DNA of 64,000 nucleotides from Kocuria palustris. Lineage in GTDB: Bacteria; Actinomycetota; Actinomycetes; Actinomycetales; Micrococcaceae. Positions within the stretch are counted from its first letter, which is position 1, and each line of letters begins with the position of its first letter. Under the pieces are notes generated by a model. The model worked only from the letters and a program-made list of their open reading frames with translations, was not told where the DNA came from and did no database searches. The stretch spans positions 62,001 through 126,000 of the forward strand of contig NZ_VDOR01000005.1 in NCBI RefSeq assembly GCF_007666205.1, given 5' to 3'. A program made the translations under genes and the position numbers. Below are positions 18,879 to 27,871 of this stretch, in pieces.

Positions 18879-18930
18879 GAGGGCCGGCGGGCCCGCCAGC
18901 GCTCCGGCGCCGGCCGGCCCGCCGGCCCTC
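18879..18930. terminator. glnA/glnE bidirectional terminator
   Basis: Perfect 15-bp stem (18879-18893 with 18916-18930) between the convergent glnA and glnE ends. Confidence 0.75.
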
Positions 18931-18978
18931 GTCCGTTCGGCTGCGCCTCCGGGGCCCGCCGGGCGCGCCCGGTCCGGC

Positions 18979-21900
18979 TCAGAGCCCGTAGAAGAGCCGT
19001 TCGAAGACCGCGCGGGCGTGGCGCGTGGTGCGCAGGTAGTCGTCCTCGAGCAGCTCCGAGCTGCCCGGCGGGTAGCCGCACCAGCGAGCGACGGCCTCCA
19101 TGTCCCGGCCCGCAGAGGGCAGGACGTCGGAGGAGCGCCCTGTGCGCAGGACGTTCCCGTTGCGGATCGCGGTGCACAGCCGCCAGGCCTTGGCCAGCGC
19201 ATGGGCGTCCTCGGACTCCACGAGACCGGCCTGGACCGAGGCCTCCAGACCCCCGAGGGTCGAGGTCGTGCGCAGGCCCGGATGCTCGTGGGCGTGCTGC
19301 AGCTGCAGGGTCTGCACGAGCCATTCCACGTCCGAGAGCCCGCCCCGGCCGAGCTTCACGTGCCGGGACGGATCCGCGCCGCGCGGCAGCCGCTCGTTCT
19401 CCACCCGGGCCTTCATGCGCCGGATCTCGTTGAGCTGCCGCTCCGTGAAGTCGGAGGGATAGCGGTACCGGTCGATGAGCTCGGCGAAGCGCTCTGCGAG
19501 CGCATCCGAGCCGGCCACCGGCCGGGCCCTGGTCAGGGCCTGGAACTCCCAGGTGTCGGCCCAGCGGGCGTAGTACTCCGTGTAGGACTCCAGGGAGCGG
19601 GCCATGGCCCCGGAGCGACCCTCCGGACGCAGGTCGTTGTCGATCTCGAGGGTCCGCTCGGCCATGATGGGCGGATCGCAGGGCCGCTTGAGCAGCTGCA
19701 CCATGCGCTCGAGGACGCGCTTGGCCTGCTCGGCCGGCTCCTGCGCCGACGACCCGCGCTCGGATGCGTCGTCGGCCGCGTCCTGCTCGCCGCCGGTCAG
19801 ACCGAGCTCCTCGCGGTCCTCGTGCTCGTGGTCATCGGCGCACGGGGTGTAGACGTAGAGCACGTCGGCGTCGGAGCCGTAGCCGATCTCCCGGCCGCCC
19901 TGCCTGCCCATGGCCACCACGAGCACATCCGCGGTCCACGGCTGCCCCTGTTCGCGGTGCAGCTCCCGCTCGGCGGAGTACAGCGCCCCGAGGATCGTCG
20001 CGCGGTCGATGTCCGACAGGGCCTCGACGACCTGCTCGACGTCGATCAGCCCCGCGGTGTCGGCCAGGGCCACGCGCAGCGACTCACGGCGGCGCATCAG
20101 GCGGATCATGCGCACCGCGGACTCGGCGTCGGCGTGCCGGGACATCTGGGCGTGCGTCTCCGCCCACAGGGTGGCGAAGGACCGGGGCCTGAGCTCCGCG
20201 TCCGTGCCGAGCCAGGCGGTGGCCTCCGGGAGGGTCTCGAGCAGATCGGAGATGTAGCGCGACGAGGCGAGCACGTGGCACAGGCGCTGGGCCCCGGTGT
20301 TGGAGTCGCGCAGCATCCGCAGATACCACGGCGAGGTGCCCAGCTCCTCCGAGACGCGGCGGAAGCCGAGCAGCCCGGCGTCGGGATCCACGCCCTCGGC
20401 GAACCACTCGAGCAGCACGGGCAGCAGCGTGCGCAGGATGCTCGCCCGGCGGCTCACGCCCCTGGTCAGCGCCTCGAGGTGGCGGTGGGCGGCCTTGGGA
20501 TCCAGATAGCCCAGGGCCTTGAGCCGGTCGCGGACCTGGTCCTCGTTCAGCGCCACGCCGTCGAAGGACGTGTTGGTGATCGCGGCCAGCAGCGGCCGGT
20601 AGAAGATCCGCTCGTGCATGCCCCGCACGGCCCTGCGGACCTTGTGCCACTGCTCGAGCAGGTCGTCGCCGCCGGCGCGCGGGGAGGCCCCGGGCGGCTG
20701 CATGGCCACGGCCACGGCGGCCAGGTCCTCCGCCGAGGTCGGCATCAGGTGCGTGCGGCGCATGCGCAGGAGCTGGATCCGGTGCTCGAGCAGCCGCAGC
20801 CAGCGGTACCGCGAGTCGAACTGCTCCGCGTCCGCGCGGCTGATGTAGCCGGCGCGGGCCAGGGCGTCCAGGGAGTCGGTGGTCGCCTGGGTGTGCACGG
20901 AGTCGTCGGCCCGGCCGTGGACGAGCTGGAGCAGCTGCACCGTGAACTCGACGTCGCGCAGACCGCCCGGCCCGAGCTTGATCTGCCGGCCCTCCTCCTC
21001 GGAGGGGATGTTGTCCATGACGCGGCGGCGCATGGCCTGCACCGAGCTCACGAAGCCCTCCCGCTGGCTCGAGTCCCACACCATGGGCGCGATGGCCTCC
21101 GCGTAGCGGGCCCCGAGCTCGCGGTCCCCCGCGATCGGACGGGCCTTGAGCAGGGCCTGGAACTCCCACGACTTGGCCCACTTGCGGTAGTAGCGCACGT
21201 GCGAGCCCAGGGTGCGCGAGAGCGGGCCGTCCTTGCCCTCGGGACGCAGGTTGGCGTCGAGCTCCCACAGCGGGGCCTCGGGCCCGTTGGACATGATCGC
21301 CCGCGCCGTCCCGGAGGCCAGGGCGGTGGCCAGCACCGATGCGCGGTCGTCGTCGATGGGCTCGTTGCCGTCCTCGCCGCCGAACGGGTCGACGATGTCG
21401 TGCACGTGCACGACATCGACATCGGAGATGTAGTTCAGCTCGCGGGCACCGCACTTGCCCATGCCGATGACCGCGAGGCGGATGCGCTCGAGCTCGGCGG
21501 GCTCCGCCTGGGCGGACCCGCCGCCCGCGTGCAGGTCGGCGCGGGCGACCGCGAGCGCGGCCTCGACCGCGGCCCCCGCGAGATCGGCGAGCTGGCGTCC
21601 GACGGCAGGCATGTAGTCGACGGGGTCGGCCGCCCCCAGGTCCTGCAGCGCGATCCGGATCAGCTGACGCCGGTACTCCACGCGCAGGGCCGCGGCGCCG
21701 TCGTCCCCGGGGCGCTCGGCCACGGGGGTCTGCGCGTCCGGATCCGCTCCCACGCTGCGCAGCAGGCTCGAGCGCAGCTCCTCCTCCGGGATCTCGCCGG
21801 GCTCGTCCTCGGCGGGGGCGTCGAGCAGGTCCAGGTGCTGCGGGTGGGATGCCAGGAAGTCGCCGAGCGCCTCGGAGCACCCGAGCAGGCGGATCAGCGT

Positions 21901-22170
21901 GCGCGCTCGGGCGTCGTCCTCCAGCCGGTCGGCGGCGTGCGGCTCGGCCTCGATGAGCCGCACGAGGGAGCGGACCGCGGAGTCCGGGGACCCCGCGTGC
22001 TCGAGGTGCCCGAGCAGCGGCTCGAGCGGGGCTCCCTCGAGCTCGGGGAAGCCCAGCCAGCGCCTGGCGGTGCGCAGATCCGAGAACCCCGCCTTCACGA
22101 GGCGGCGGTCCGGGAGCTTCTCGAGCGCGTCGGGTAGCCGTGCGGGCCGGTCGTCCTGGTCGTCGCTCAT
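18979..22170 (-). CDS. glnE: Bifunctional glutamine synthetase adenylyltransferase/deadenylase
   Basis: Adenylylates and deadenylylates GlnA according to nitrogen status; 1063 residues, full length for the family. Two nucleotidyltransferase domains are visible: an N-terminal one with NYISDVDVVHVHD near residue 250 and a second with GREIGYGSDADVLYVY near 765. Each is followed by its helical domain. The ATG at 22170 (MSDDQDDRPARL) is chosen with GAGGGG before it; the frame is open further upstream without conserved sequence. It lies 13 nt after glnA2 and is surely co-transcribed with it. Confidence 0.95.
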   Translation of the reverse strand: MSDDQDDRPARLPDALEKLPDRRLVKAGFSDLRTARRWLGFPELEGAPLEPLLGHLEHAGSPDSAVRSLVRLIEAEPHAADRLEDDARARTLIRLLGCSEALGDFLASHPQHLDLLDAPAEDEPGEIPEEELRSSLLRSVGADPDAQTPVAERPGDDGAAALRVEYRRQLIRIALQDLGAADPVDYMPAVGRQLADLAGAAVEAALAVARADLHAGGGSAQAEPAELERIRLAVIGMGKCGARELNYISDVDVVHVHDIVDPFGGEDGNEPIDDDRASVLATALASGTARAIMSNGPEAPLWELDANLRPEGKDGPLSRTLGSHVRYYRKWAKSWEFQALLKARPIAGDRELGARYAEAIAPMVWDSSQREGFVSSVQAMRRRVMDNIPSEEEGRQIKLGPGGLRDVEFTVQLLQLVHGRADDSVHTQATTDSLDALARAGYISRADAEQFDSRYRWLRLLEHRIQLLRMRRTHLMPTSAEDLAAVAVAMQPPGASPRAGGDDLLEQWHKVRRAVRGMHERIFYRPLLAAITNTSFDGVALNEDQVRDRLKALGYLDPKAAHRHLEALTRGVSRRASILRTLLPVLLEWFAEGVDPDAGLLGFRRVSEELGTSPWYLRMLRDSNTGAQRLCHVLASSRYISDLLETLPEATAWLGTDAELRPRSFATLWAETHAQMSRHADAESAVRMIRLMRRRESLRVALADTAGLIDVEQVVEALSDIDRATILGALYSAERELHREQGQPWTADVLVVAMGRQGGREIGYGSDADVLYVYTPCADDHEHEDREELGLTGGEQDAADDASERGSSAQEPAEQAKRVLERMVQLLKRPCDPPIMAERTLEIDNDLRPEGRSGAMARSLESYTEYYARWADTWEFQALTRARPVAGSDALAERFAELIDRYRYPSDFTERQLNEIRRMKARVENERLPRGADPSRHVKLGRGGLSDVEWLVQTLQLQHAHEHPGLRTTSTLGGLEASVQAGLVESEDAHALAKAWRLCTAIRNGNVLRTGRSSDVLPSAGRDMEAVARWCGYPPGSSELLEDDYLRTTRHARAVFERLFYGL

Positions 22171-22183
22171 TCGCCGGCCCCTC

Positions 22184-23527
22184 TCAGAGCAGCCCGAGGT
22201 TCGACTCGAGCTCGTAGCGCGTGACGACGGTGCGGTAGGCATCCCACTCGGCGCGCTTGTTGCGCATGATGTGCCCGAAGACCTGCTCGCCGAGCAGCTC
22301 CGCCATGAACTCCGACTCCTCGGCCAGGCGGATGGCGTCGTACAGGGAGCCCGGCATGGGCGTGTGCCCGGCGACCCTGCGCTCCGCGCTCGACATGGCG
22401 CCGAGGTCGTCCGACTCGACCTCCGGGAGCTCGAGCTTCTCCTCGATCCCCTTCAGGCCCGCGGCGATGACGCCGGCGTAGGCGAGGTACGGATTGGCCG
22501 CTGAGTCCAGGCCGCGGTACTCGATGCGCGCCGACTGCACCTTGTCCGGCTTGTAGAGCGGCACGCGCACGAGCGCCGATCGGTTGTTGTGGCCCCAGGA
22601 GACGTAGGACGGGGCCTCGTCGCCGCCCCACAGCCGCTTGTAGGAGTTGACGAACTGATTGGTCAGGATGGCCATCTCCGGGGCATGGCGCAGGACGCCG
22701 GCGATGAAGTGGCCGGCGACCTTGGACAGCTGGAACTCCGCCCCGGCCTCGAAGAAGGCGTTGGTGTCGCCCTCGAACAGCGAGAAGTGGGTGTGCATCC
22801 CGGAGCCGGGGTGGCTGCCGAACGGCTTGGGCATGAACGTCGCGTAGGAGTCGTGCTTGAGCGCGGACTCCTTCACGACGGTGCGGAAGGTCATGATGTT
22901 GTCCGCCGTCTGCAGCGGGTCCGCATAGCGCAGGTCGATCTCGTTCTGGCCCGGGCCGGCCTCGTGATGCGAGAACTCGACCGGGATCCCGACCTCCTCG
23001 AGCATGATCACGACGTCGCGCCGGAAGTTCTGGACCACGCCGCCCGGGGTGTGGTCGAAGTAGCCCTCGCTGTCCACGGGCGTCGGCTCGCCGGTGACCG
23101 GATCCAGCCGATCCGACCTCAGGAGGTAGAACTCGATCTCCGGGGAGGTGTAGCAGGTGATGCCCTGCTCCGTGGCCCTGGCCAGAACCCGCCGGAGCAC
23201 GCCGCGCGGATCAGCCATGGAGGGCTCGCCGTCCGGGGTGCGGATGTCGCAGAACATGCGAGCGGTCGGCTGGTCCTCCCCGCGCCACGGCAGGATCTGG
23301 AAGGTCGAGGGATCCGGCTGCAGGAGCATGTCCGATTCGGTGACCCGGGAGAAGCCCTCGATCGACGAGCCGTCGAAGCCCAGCCCCTCCTCGAAGGCGG
23401 ACTCGACCTCCGCGGGGGCCAGGGCCACCGACTTGAGGGTCCCCGTGACGTCGGTGAACCACATGCGCACGAACCGCACGTCCCGGTCCTCGATGGTGCG
23501 CAGCACGAACTCCTGCTGACGGTCCAT
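22184..23527 (-). CDS. glnA2: Glutamine synthetase (GlnA2-type)
   Basis: 447-residue type I glutamine synthetase paralogue in the position of M. tuberculosis glnA2 (Rv2222c), next to glnE. Core motifs are present: GLGFDGSSIEGFSR, SPEIEFYLL, FMPKPFGSHPGSGMHTH and NNRSALVRVP. At the adenylylation position the segment reads GSLYDAIRLAE rather than the LYELPPEE of GlnA1, so regulation by GlnE is doubtful. Whether it makes glutamine or a gamma-glutamyl amide cannot be decided here. The ATG follows AGGAGGAGG. Confidence 0.92.
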   Translation of the reverse strand: MDRQQEFVLRTIEDRDVRFVRMWFTDVTGTLKSVALAPAEVESAFEEGLGFDGSSIEGFSRVTESDMLLQPDPSTFQILPWRGEDQPTARMFCDIRTPDGEPSMADPRGVLRRVLARATEQGITCYTSPEIEFYLLRSDRLDPVTGEPTPVDSEGYFDHTPGGVVQNFRRDVVIMLEEVGIPVEFSHHEAGPGQNEIDLRYADPLQTADNIMTFRTVVKESALKHDSYATFMPKPFGSHPGSGMHTHFSLFEGDTNAFFEAGAEFQLSKVAGHFIAGVLRHAPEMAILTNQFVNSYKRLWGGDEAPSYVSWGHNNRSALVRVPLYKPDKVQSARIEYRGLDSAANPYLAYAGVIAAGLKGIEEKLELPEVESDDLGAMSSAERRVAGHTPMPGSLYDAIRLAEESEFMAELLGEQVFGHIMRNKRAEWDAYRTVVTRYELESNLGLL

Positions 23528-23605
23528 GGGTCCTCCTCCTGCTCGCGGGCTCGCCCGAGCGGGTCGAGCGGGTCGCCGTGGGCGACCGGATGCTGTCCGG
23601 ATCCC

Positions 23606-23611
23606 AGCCTA
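23606..23611 (-). promoter_or_regulatory. glnA2-glnE -10 element TAGGCT
   Basis: TAGGCT on the minus strand, about 80 nt before the glnA2 ATG, in the 138-nt divergent spacer shared with panB. Confidence 0.45.
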
Positions 23612-23653
23612 TCGGCCGCCGCCGACGATGCGGAGCCGTCCTGTCGCGGCGCG

Positions 23654-23659
23654 TACCCT
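23654..23659 (+). promoter_or_regulatory. panB -10 element TACCCT (leaderless)
   Basis: TACCCT ends 6 nt before the panB ATG at 23666. The hexamer and spacing are the same as at lipB. Confidence 0.55.
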
Positions 23660-23665
23660 GTGCGC

Positions 23666-24574
23666 ATGAGCGATGCAGCCGTCCCGGATCCCCCCGCACG
23701 TCCCGCCGAGACCGCGCCGTACGGGACGGGTCCGAGCGCAGGCGCCGAGGCGCGCGCCGCAGCCTCGGGGCTGGCCGACGCTGCGCGCGTGCGGACCCGT
23801 CACCTCCAGCAGGCCAAGGACGCCGGCGAGCGCTTCACCATGCTGACCGCCTACGACGCCACGACCGCCGGCGTCTTCGACGAGGCGGGGATCGACACCC
23901 TGCTCGTGGGCGACTCCGCCGGCAGCACCGTCTTCGGGGAGTCCTCGACGCTGCCGGTGACCCTCGAGCAGATGATCGCGCTCACGGCGGCCGTGTCCCG
24001 TGCCGCGCGGCGCGCCCTCGTGCTCGCGGACGTCCCGTTCGGCTCCTACGAGGAGTCCCCGCAGCAGGCGGTGCGCACCGCGGTCCGGCTCCTGAAGGAG
24101 GGCGGCGCGCACGCCGTCAAGATCGAGGCCGACGCCTCCCTGGCCGAGCACGTGAGCGCCGTCGTGCGCGCCGGGATCCCGGTGATGGCCCACGTGGGGT
24201 TCACCCCGCAGTCCGAGCACGCTCTGGGCGGGTACCGCATCCAGGGCCGCGGCGAGGCGGCCCGGAAGCTCGTCGACGACGCCCTGGCGCTGCAGGAGGC
24301 CGGGGCCTTCGCCGTCCTGCTCGAGATGGTCCCCGCGCAGGCCGCCGCCGAGGTCGACGAGGCCCTCGACGTCCCCACCGTGGGCATCGGCGCCGGCGGC
24401 TCGACCACGGGGCAGGTGCTCGTGTGGCAGGACATGCTCGGGCTCAGCGGCGGGCGCGTCCCGCGCTTCGTCAAGCAGTACGCCGACCTGCGCGCGACGA
24501 TGGCCGAGGCCGTCGGGCGCTATGCGAGCGACGTCCGCGACGGCTCGTTCCCGGGCCCCGAGCACACGTACTGA
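23666..24574 (+). CDS. panB: 3-methyl-2-oxobutanoate hydroxymethyltransferase
   Basis: First committed step of pantothenate (CoA precursor) synthesis: adds hydroxymethyl from methylene-tetrahydrofolate to 2-oxoisovalerate. 302 residues, with a ~45-residue low-complexity N-terminal extension before the barrel begins at FTMLTAYDATTAGVFDEAG. Signatures include VGDSAGSTVFGES, AHVGFTPQS and VPTVGIGAGGSTTGQVLVW. No panC or panD is in the window. The leaderless-type promoter fixes the start at 23666. Confidence 0.95.
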   Translation: MSDAAVPDPPARPAETAPYGTGPSAGAEARAAASGLADAARVRTRHLQQAKDAGERFTMLTAYDATTAGVFDEAGIDTLLVGDSAGSTVFGESSTLPVTLEQMIALTAAVSRAARRALVLADVPFGSYEESPQQAVRTAVRLLKEGGAHAVKIEADASLAEHVSAVVRAGIPVMAHVGFTPQSEHALGGYRIQGRGEAARKLVDDALALQEAGAFAVLLEMVPAQAAAEVDEALDVPTVGIGAGGSTTGQVLVWQDMLGLSGGRVPRFVKQYADLRATMAEAVGRYASDVRDGSFPGPEHTY

Positions 24575-24628
24575 TCGCGCCGGCTCGGAAGCCCTCTTCG
24601 GCGCGGCCCCCGGGCCGGCCGCCGCGAC

Positions 24629-24802
24629 TCAGTCGTCGCGGAACTCGCGCTCCCTGTCGTCCCAGGCCTTGGACTTGGCGGCCGCCGTCTCGAGCGCCTT
24701 CTGCGCCTCGGCCTCGGAGGCGTACGGGCCGATCAGCTGGCTGTAGTCCGACTGCTGGCCCTGCTCGACCTGCCCGGTCCTGAGGTTGTACCAGTACTCC
24801 AC
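24629..24802 (-). CDS. SPOR-domain-like microprotein
   Basis: 57-residue soluble protein beginning MEYWYNLRTGQVEQG, with the pattern LIGPYASEAEAQKALETA typical of the second half of a SPOR repeat. It ends in a charged WDDREREF tail. Small proteins of this type are conserved next to map/panB in actinobacteria. The start is GTG at 24802 with GGCAGGA about 7 nt before it; the longer open frame upstream is a shadow. It has no signal peptide, so peptidoglycan binding as in classical SPOR proteins is doubtful. Confidence 0.75.
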   Translation of the reverse strand: MEYWYNLRTGQVEQGQQSDYSQLIGPYASEAEAQKALETAAAKSKAWDDREREFRDD

Positions 24803-25102
24803 GATGCGTCCTGCCTTCCGTGCGCTGTCGCTGTGCCGGGCGTCCTCGCAGGCGCCCCGCCCGGCCCGCTCGGTGCGAGCCCTGCGCCGCCAGTATCCCC
24901 CGCGCCCCCGTCCGCGCCCCACCGCGCGAGGCCGCCGCGCGTCGGGCCCCTGCCCTCGCCTGCCTTCGACCAGCGCGGCGCAGCCGGCCGCGAGAACTAG
25001 ACTGCACGGGATCGCCCGGGCGCGTCCCGGGAGCGGTCGCGACCGCAGCGCGCGCCCGCATGACCCGACCGTCCCCATGCTTCCCGAAGGAGCTCCGATA
25101 CC
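24803..25102. other. Divergent spacer SPOR-like gene / map
   Basis: 300 nt without a gene. It holds the map -10 element (TAGACT, 24998-25003) and a leader of about 90 nt ending in AAGGAG. Nothing convincing was seen for the minus-strand gene promoter. Confidence 0.4.
24998..25003 (+). promoter_or_regulatory. map -10 element TAGACT
   Basis: TAGACT followed by G, 99 nt before the map GTG. Confidence 0.5.
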
Positions 25103-26011
25103 GTGACCGCCCCGTCCCACAATCAGCCCGCCGAGCCCGGAGCGGCCCCCGTCGGCCGCCTGCGTCCCGGCCGGATCGGCTCGTCGCGGAAGGTGCCCGG
25201 AACCATCGCCCGGCCCGAGTACGTGGGACGGGCCGATCCGAACGAGGGCGGCGGCTCGAACATCTACTCCCCCGAGGAGGTCGAGCTGGTCCGCGCGGCC
25301 GGCACGATCGCCGCCGATGCCCTGCAGGAGGCCGGGCGGGCCTGCGTGCCGGGGACCACGACCGACGAGCTCGACCGGATCGCCCACGAGTACATGTGCG
25401 ATCACGGGGCCTACCCGTCGTGCCTGGACTACCGCGGGTTCCGCAAGTCGATCTGCACGTCGCTCAACGAGGTCATCTGCCACGGCATCCCCGACTCGAC
25501 CGTCCTGGAGGACGGCGACATCATCAACCTCGACGTCACCGCCTACAAGGACGGGATGCACGGCGACACCAACGCGATGTTCCTGGTCGGCGAGGTCGAC
25601 GAGCAGTCCCGCCTGCTGGTGGAGCGCACCGAGGAGTCGCTGCGCCGCGCCGTGAAGGCGGTGCGGCCCGGCCGCGAGATCAACGTCATCGGACGCGTGA
25701 TCGAGAAGTACGCCCAGCGCTTCGGCTACGGGGTCGTGCGCGACTTCACGGGCCACGGCGTGGGCCGCGAGTTCCACAGCGGGCTGATCATCCCTCATTA
25801 CGATGCGGCGCCGTCCTATGCCACGGAGATGGTTCCGGGCATGATCTTCACCATCGAGCCCATGCTCACGCTGGGGACCATCCGGTGGGAGCAGTGGGAC
25901 GACGACTGGACGATCACGACCGCCGACCGCATGCGCACCGCCCAGTTCGAGCACACCATGGTGGTCACCGAGGACGGCGCGGACCTGCTGACCCTGCCCA
26001 GCGCCGCCTGA
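25103..26011 (+). CDS. map: Methionine aminopeptidase type I
   Basis: Removes the initiator methionine from nascent proteins; 302 residues. The N-terminal extension (1-50) contains [11 protein letters not shown], as in the longer actinobacterial MapB. The pita-bread fold shows its metal ligands in [17 protein letters not shown] (two Asp), [13 protein letters not shown] (His), FTIEPML (Glu) and [13 protein letters not shown] (Glu). The GTG start follows AAGGAG. ppgK follows 38 nt downstream and is probably co-transcribed. Confidence 0.96.
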   Translation: MTAPSHNQPAEPGAAPVGRLRPGRIGSSRKVPGTIARPEYVGRADPNEGGGSNIYSPEEVELVRAAGTIAADALQEAGRACVPGTTTDELDRIAHEYMCDHGAYPSCLDYRGFRKSICTSLNEVICHGIPDSTVLEDGDIINLDVTAYKDGMHGDTNAMFLVGEVDEQSRLLVERTEESLRRAVKAVRPGREINVIGRVIEKYAQRFGYGVVRDFTGHGVGREFHSGLIIPHYDAAPSYATEMVPGMIFTIEPMLTLGTIRWEQWDDDWTITTADRMRTAQFEHTMVVTEDGADLLTLPSAA

Positions 26012-26049
26012 GCCCACCCGCCGCCCGCCGACCGAAGGAGCGAGCCGAC

Positions 26050-26958
26050 ATGGCCGAGAAGAAGACCGCGAAGAAGCCCGTCGAGGAGATCACCACCCAG
26101 GACGTCGCACCGGATCAGGACGTGCGCGCGGACGACACGACGCCCCCGGCCCCGTCGAAGGGCTCCGCGTCGAGCTCGCGGCGCTTCATCGGCATCGACG
26201 TCGGCGGCACCGGGATCAAGGGCGGCATCGTCGACCTCGAGGTCGGCGATCTGATCGGCGAGCGGTACCGCATCCCCACGCCGCAGCCGGCCACCCCGGA
26301 GGCCGTGGGCAAGGTCATCGGCGACATCGTCGCGGTGCTGCAGCAGCGCGAGGGGGCCCCGGAGCCCGATTCCCCGATCGGCGTGATCGTCCCCTCGATC
26401 GTGAAGAACGGCGTGACCAAGCTGGCCGCCAACATCGATCCGTCGTGGGTCGGGGCGAACATCGCCGAGTCCTTCGAGCAGACGCTGGGACGGCCGGTCG
26501 CCGCTCTGAACGACGCCGACGGCGCCGGGCTGGCCGAGGCCCTCTACGGCGCGGGCAAGGGCGTCGACGGCCTCGTCATCATGATCACCCTGGGCACCGG
26601 CATCGGCGGCGCCATGATCATGGACGGGCGCCTGGTCCCCAATGCCGAGCTCGGCCATCTCGAGCTCGACGGCCACGACGCCGAGTCCCGCGCCTCCGCC
26701 GTGGCCCGGGAGCGGCAGGACCTCTCGTTCAAGAAGTGGGCCACGCAGCGGCTGCAGCCGTACTTCGAGCACGTGCAGATGCTCTTCTCCCCCAACCTGT
26801 TCATCGTGGGCGGAGGGGTGTCCAAGAAGTCGGACAAGTTCCTGCCCCTGCTCGAGCTCGAGACGCCGATCGAGGTCGCCCAGCTGCGCAACAACGCGGG
26901 CATCGTGGGCGCCGCGCTGTGGGCCGAGGTGGATCAGCAGCAGCACCGGGCCGGCTGA
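26050..26958 (+). CDS. ppgK: Polyphosphate glucokinase
   Basis: Phosphorylates glucose using polyphosphate (and usually ATP), feeding glycolysis; typical of actinobacteria. 302 residues, with a ~45-residue charged N-terminal extension (EKKTAKKPVEE). The ROK-type core follows: the phosphate-binding loop GIDVGGTGIKGGIVD, LNDADGAGLAEA with the catalytic Asp, LGTGIGGAM and AELGHLELDGHDAE. C-terminal VGGGVSKK is present. The ATG at 26050 follows GAAGGAGCGAG. Confidence 0.95.
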   Translation: MAEKKTAKKPVEEITTQDVAPDQDVRADDTTPPAPSKGSASSSRRFIGIDVGGTGIKGGIVDLEVGDLIGERYRIPTPQPATPEAVGKVIGDIVAVLQQREGAPEPDSPIGVIVPSIVKNGVTKLAANIDPSWVGANIAESFEQTLGRPVAALNDADGAGLAEALYGAGKGVDGLVIMITLGTGIGGAMIMDGRLVPNAELGHLELDGHDAESRASAVARERQDLSFKKWATQRLQPYFEHVQMLFSPNLFIVGGGVSKKSDKFLPLLELETPIEVAQLRNNAGIVGAALWAEVDQQQHRAG

Positions 26959-27059
26959 GCCGGGGCGGCCCGGTCGGCGGCACCGGGCCGGTTGGGCCGG
27001 GGCGGCTGCCTCGACCGGTCGGCCCTCGAGGCCTCCGTCCTTCGGCCCACGGACGGGCA

Positions 27060-27117
27060 TGGCAAAGGCCCGCCAGGTGTCGCGGCTTCCCCTCCGCAAC
27101 CCCTGACGGGCCTTGTG
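27060..27117 (-). ncRNA. Candidate small hairpin RNA between ppgK and nrdR
   Basis: The minus strand can form one long hairpin. The outer stem is 27065-27077 with 27102-27114, and the inner stem is 27079-27085 with 27094-27100. The 8-nt loop at 27086-27093 reads AGGGGAAG. Two positions that would be C-A mismatches in the plus-strand RNA become G-U pairs in the minus-strand RNA, which favours minus-strand expression. A near-consensus promoter would start transcription at about 27116, exactly at the stem base, and GCCUUUGCC follows the 3' arm. No open frame fits. It could alternatively be just the ppgK terminator. The family is not recognised. Confidence 0.42.
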
Positions 27118-27122
27118 ACCCC

Positions 27123-27152
27123 ACTATAGGACGCCGTCCCAGGGCGCGGCAA
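27123..27152 (-). promoter_or_regulatory. Near-consensus promoter driving the hairpin RNA
   Basis: -35 TTGCCG (27147-27152), 18-bp spacer and -10 TATAGT (27123-27128) on the minus strand. The -10 matches TATAAT at 5 of 6 positions, better than most promoters in this window, yet no coding gene lies downstream in this orientation. Confidence 0.55.
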
Positions 27153-27230
27153 GCACGGGGTCGTCATGGCCGCCCCCTCGTGTCCGCCGCGGTGGCGGGA
27201 ACCGGACCCTGGCACGGCCGGGGGGGACGG

Positions 27231-27869
27231 TCACAGCAGGCGCGCCTGCTCGGGCGCCTCCTCCGCCTCCTGCGCCGCTGCGCGCCTGCGGGCCGGCCCG
27301 GCCCCCGCCGCGTCGCCGTTCGCAGTGCTCGCTCTGACGGCCCGGGCCGGCGCCCGGCGCTTGGACCGTCTCGGGGCGTCGACCCCGTCGGCCACGAGCG
27401 CCTGCTGCCCGTTGGCCTGAGCGGCGCGCTCGGAGCGCAGGACCTCGATCGCGTTCTCGAAGTCGTCGAGGTCGCTGAAGGCCTGGTAGACGGAGGCGAA
27501 GCGCAGGTAGGCGACCACGTCCAGACGGCGGAGGGGCTTGAGGATCGCCAGTCCGACCTCGTCGGCCTCGATCTCTGCAATGCCCGCCGAGCGGACGGAC
27601 TCCTCGACCTCCTGGGCCAGCTTGGCCAGGTCGTCCTCGCTCACGGGGCGGCCCTGGCAGGCCTTGCGCACTCCCGAGACGATCTTCTGCCGCTCGAACG
27701 GCTCCGTGACCCCCGAGCGCTTGATCACGGAGATGGTCGTGGTCTCCATCGTGGAGAAGCGCCGCTTGCACTGCGTGCACTGGCGGCGGCGGCGGATCGC
27801 GCCGCCGTCGTCCGTGGTGCGCGAGTCGACGACCTTGGAATCGGGATGGCGGCAGAACGGGCAGTGCAC
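27231..27869 (-). CDS. nrdR: Transcriptional repressor NrdR with C-terminal extension
   Basis: Zinc-finger/ATP-cone repressor of ribonucleotide reductase genes; 212 residues. The start at GTG 27869 gives the canonical N terminus [17 protein letters not shown] with the zinc cysteines (CPFC and CTQCKRRF). The ATP-cone ([20 protein letters not shown]) follows. After the family core ends near residue 150 (VLRSERAA) there is an extra ~60-residue Arg/Ala-rich tail. It begins 2 nt after the hisD stop, with GGAGGG inside hisD as ribosome site, so the two are co-transcribed. Confidence 0.93.
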   Translation of the reverse strand: MHCPFCRHPDSKVVDSRTTDDGGAIRRRRQCTQCKRRFSTMETTTISVIKRSGVTEPFERQKIVSGVRKACQGRPVSEDDLAKLAQEVEESVRSAGIAEIEADEVGLAILKPLRRLDVVAYLRFASVYQAFSDLDDFENAIEVLRSERAAQANGQQALVADGVDAPRRSKRRAPARAVRASTANGDAAGAGPARRRAAAQEAEEAPEQARLL

Positions 27870-27871
27870 TC

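Noticed and set aside
18850-22137. 1095-codon plus-strand open frame opposite glnE
   Set aside because: Antisense shadow of glnE; no recognisable domain, and the glnE nucleotidyltransferase motifs are intact.
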